24,732 nt of DNA from Clostridiales bacterium (GTDB lineage: Bacteria > Bacillota_A > Clostridia > Oscillospirales > Oscillospiraceae): contig SFKX01000023.1 in NCBI GenBank assembly GCA_004553625.1, positions 1-24,732 of the forward strand, given 5' to 3'. Positions 22,912 through 24,732 of the stretch are shown in pieces. The position numbers and the translations under genes were made by a program. The notes beneath the pieces were generated by a model that saw nothing but the letters and a program-made list of their open reading frames with translations, did no database searches and was not told the origin of the DNA. The stretch's first letter is position 1. Each line of letters starts with the position of its first letter.

Positions 22912-23868
22912 ATGTCCCGCTGGGCAGTAGACCTCGCAGAGACCGCTGAGATAAACGGCTGCCTGCAGAACATACGCATACGCACAAGGTCGCTGTCTTA
23001 CCCGGTCCTGCTCTTCCTGCACGGCGGTCCGGGCGTGACGGACAGGCATCTGGTGCTGAAAAGCTGCGAGCCGCTAACGGACTGCTGCACGCTCGTCTGC
23101 TGGGACCAGCGCGGCTGCGGCAAGAGCTGCACGCCCGCTTCGCTGGAAGAGGACTTCTGCATCGACACATTCATAGAGGATGCGCGGCAGGTAGTGGAGT
23201 ACCTGTGCAGGCGGCTGGGCAAGCAGAAGATATACATTGTCGGCCACTCCTGGGGCAGCATCCTGGGCGTGCTGCTGGCGCAGAAGCACCCAGAGCACAT
23301 CGCGGCCTATGTCGGTATGGGTCAATTCTGCGAGGGCGTCGAGAACGAGCTGCTGAGCTATGAGTTTGTGCTGGCCGAAGCGGAACGCCTGGGCGACAGG
23401 CGCGCCGTAAGGAAGCTCCGTGCCATCGGCGCGCCGGTGGAGGGGAGATACAAGTCCAAAAAGGACATGCGCGTGCAGCGCGATTATCTCACACGCTACG
23501 GCGGAGGCTGCTGGAAGAAGCGCGAGGGAATAGTGAAGAGCATACTGCTCCCGCTCGTCAAAACGCCGGAGTACCGGCTGACGGAGCTGCCGCTGATGGT
23601 GAAGGGCGTTTTGCACAGTCAGGAGTGCATGGTGGATGAGATCGTGGCGCTGGACTTTTTCCGGAGCGTGCCGGAGCTGACCGTCCCTGTCGTCCTTACT
23701 GAGGGCAGGCACGACCAGAACACGCCCGCATCCATTGCCGAACGCTGGTTCAAGGCGCTCAAAGCGCCGGAAAAGCGCTGGATCTGGTTCGAGGATTCGG
23801 CCCACTCGCCAATACACGAGGAGCCGGAGCGCTGGTGCCGCGAGCTGCGCGCCGCGCTGAACTTTTGA
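22912..23868 (+). CDS. Alpha/beta hydrolase, proline iminopeptidase-like
   Basis: A 318-residue alpha/beta hydrolase. The oxyanion motif HGGPG (residues 37-41), WDQRGCGKS, the nucleophile elbow GHSWGS (Ser 113), Asp 268 in EGRHDQ and His 298 in DSAHSP form a complete catalytic triad. HGGPG with DQRG is typical of S33 proline iminopeptidases and related esterases. No signal peptide is seen, so it is cytoplasmic. It starts at the ATG at 22912, two bases after the reductase stop, with aaggaggg upstream. Whether it is a peptidase or an esterase cannot be told from the sequence. Confidence 0.87.
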   Translation: MSRWAVDLAETAEINGCLQNIRIRTRSLSYPVLLFLHGGPGVTDRHLVLKSCEPLTDCCTLVCWDQRGCGKSCTPASLEEDFCIDTFIEDARQVVEYLCRRLGKQKIYIVGHSWGSILGVLLAQKHPEHIAAYVGMGQFCEGVENELLSYEFVLAEAERLGDRRAVRKLRAIGAPVEGRYKSKKDMRVQRDYLTRYGGGCWKKREGIVKSILLPLVKTPEYRLTELPLMVKGVLHSQECMVDEIVALDFFRSVPELTVPVVLTEGRHDQNTPASIAERWFKALKAPEKRWIWFEDSAHSPIHEEPERWCRELRAALNF

Positions 23869-23883
23869 AGGGAGCGATCCTGT

Positions 23884-24387
23884 TTGTACGACGAATTGAC
23901 CGAGGTCGATGTCAAAAAGATGCGCGAGGAGCTGGAGTACCGCCAGAACGTGCTGCGCCCGAAGCTCATCGACGACGTGAAAGTCGCCCGTGAGTTCGGA
24001 GACCTGAGCGAAAATTTCGAATACAAGGCCGCCAAACGCGAGAAAAACCGCAACGACAGCCGCATCCGCTATCTGGAGCGCATGATAAATACGGCAAAGG
24101 TCATTGAGGACCGGTCCGCGAGCAACGAAGTAGGCCTGTTTGACCGCGTGAAGATATACATCGAGGAGGACGACGAGGAGCGCGACATCAGAATAGTCAC
24201 AACGCTCCGCCAGAACGCGCCCCTCGGCCTTATCAGCAAGGAATCGCCCGTGGGCGCGGCGCTGATGGGCTGCCGCGTGGGCGACCGGGTAAAGGTGGAG
24301 GTAAACGAGGACTACAGCTACTACATCGTCATCCGTGAGATAGAAAAGGGCAGCGACGATGAATCGCTGCCGATACGCGGATATTGA
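23884..24387 (+). CDS. greA: Transcription elongation factor GreA/GreB family
   Basis: A 167-residue protein with the GreA layout. The N-terminal coiled coil carries the acidic-tip signature FGDLSENFEYKAAKREK. The C-terminal FKBP-like domain carries LISKESPVGAALMGCRVGD and then VKVEV. GreA stimulates transcript cleavage by stalled RNA polymerase. The start is TTG at 23884, with aagggag about nine bases upstream. The tip reads AAKREKNR where AAKEEQ is more common, which is a mild divergence; it could be a second GreA paralogue. It is the last gene of the trmO operon, and a terminator follows four bases after the stop. Confidence 0.88.
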   Translation: MYDELTEVDVKKMREELEYRQNVLRPKLIDDVKVAREFGDLSENFEYKAAKREKNRNDSRIRYLERMINTAKVIEDRSASNEVGLFDRVKIYIEEDDEERDIRIVTTLRQNAPLGLISKESPVGAALMGCRVGDRVKVEVNEDYSYYIVIREIEKGSDDESLPIRGY

Positions 24388-24390
24388 AGA

Positions 24391-24418
24391 ACCGGGAGGG
24401 CAGCCCCTCCCGGTTTTC
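24391..24418. terminator. Terminator between greA and the right SLH gene
   Basis: A perfect 10-bp stem (accgggaggg, 24391-24400, with 24405-24414) around cagc, followed by tttt. It is 13 bases from the SLH stop on the other strand and may serve both converging genes. Confidence 0.85.
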
Positions 24419-24431
24419 TCGTGCTTATTGT

Positions 24432-24732
24432 TTAGAGCTCTATGAATCTCATGAGCATCGCGGCGGCCTGGGCGCGGGTGGTGTCGGCCTTCGGGGTCAG
24501 AGCCGCGTTCTCGTCGCCCTCGATGACGCCGGTGGCTACGGCCCAGCACATGGCCTGCCCGGCCCAGCTGCTGATATCTGCGGTGTCAACATAGCCGCTC
24601 AGGTCTGCGGTGTAGGTGGGAGAGCCGGCATAGCGCCAGAGCATCGTCACGAGCTGCTCGCGGGTGACCTCGCCGGTCGGGTTCTCGCCGTCGGAGACGC
24701 CGTTGGCAGTCGCCCACTCCTGGGCCTTGGCG
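24432..24732 (-). CDS. SLH-domain protein, C-terminal fragment
   Basis: The frame is open to the window edge; about 99 C-terminal residues are visible, ending in TAA. They cover one SLH motif (EWATANGVSDGENPTGEVTR then EQLVTMLWRYAG) and the final one (ISSWAGQAMCWAVATGVIEG to MLMRFIEL). The last 72 or so residues are identical to those of the plus-strand gene at the left edge, with only a handful of mostly synonymous base differences. It is a probable cell-wall-anchored exported protein of unknown function because the N-terminal part is outside the window. Confidence 0.9.
   Translation of the reverse strand, partial: AKAQEWATANGVSDGENPTGEVTREQLVTMLWRYAGSPTYTADLSGYVDTADISSWAGQAMCWAVATGVIEGDENAALTPKADTTRAQAAAMLMRFIEL

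Noticed and set aside
23074..24549. A 491-codon open frame on the minus strand across the hydrolase and greA genes
   Set aside because: It lies antisense to two well-supported genes and into the SLH gene, has low-complexity composition and no ribosome site.
1..24732. The SLH repeats as inverted ends of a transposon
   Set aside because: No transposase, target-site duplication or integrase is seen; the repeats are coding sequence with synonymous differences, as expected of paralogues.
1..24732. tRNA genes, rRNA genes, CRISPR arrays or riboswitches such as the molybdenum-cofactor element
   Set aside because: No cloverleaf-like sequence, regular repeat-spacer pattern or long structured leader was found; leaders before the hydroxylase genes are short. 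Reading by eye could miss a degenerate structure.

Overview
The window looks like a GC-rich member of the Clostridia, perhaps an Oscillospiraceae-type anaerobe. This is an inference from AGGAGG-type ribosome sites, many TTG starts, S-layer-homology proteins, an ArsR/SdpI pair, oxygen-sensitive Fe-S enzymes and a selenium-molybdenum hydroxylase locus. The window carries no rRNA or other marker that would fix the taxon.

From about 426 to 17258 the sequence holds what appears to be a near-complete selenium-dependent molybdenum hydroxylase (SDMH) locus. It has two different hydroxylases. The first is a fused 2Fe-2S/molybdopterin enzyme with no FAD domain (991-3570), preceded by a soluble RnfB-like polyferredoxin (426-971). 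The second is a classical three-subunit enzyme in the order Mo, FAD, FeS (xdhA, xdhB, xdhC; 7825-11472). Maturation genes surround them: a MocA/YgfJ-type nucleotidyltransferase (minus strand, 7100-7690), yqeC, yqeB, selD and a cysteine-desulfurase-family protein (11985-15607). A selenium supply and carrier set follows: a YedE transporter, a TusA-domain protein and a DUF3343 protein (15725-17258). A small ModE-like regulator lies divergent to yqeC. My reading is that YedE brings in a selenium species, the desulfurase and carrier proteins pass it on, SelD makes selenophosphate, and YqeC, YqeB and the MocA-like protein build or insert a selenium-containing molybdenum cofactor. Gene families and order support this; no biochemistry is visible in the sequence.

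Between the two hydroxylases sit two unrelated modules, each with its own promoter: an ArsR-type repressor with an SdpI-family membrane protein (3696-4654), and a NagZ-like GH3 enzyme with a beta-phosphoglucomutase-type HAD (4747-7026). Downstream on the minus strand are ftsH, a TetR regulator and an ArsB/SLC13-type anion permease. On the plus strand follows trmO - Fe-S aldo/keto reductase - alpha/beta hydrolase - greA (21117-24387).

Both ends of the window hold the 3' ends of two nearly identical SLH-domain genes pointing towards each other (1-227 plus strand, 24432-24732 minus strand), so the 24 kb interval is flanked by an inverted coding repeat. Regulatory structure is rich. There are divergent promoter pairs centred on inverted repeats (7732-7781 and 11894-11949), a promoter whose -10 lies in the loop of a terminator-like hairpin upstream of yedE, and several hairpins placed to end transcription from both sides. 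No gene-free stretch exceeds 300 bases.
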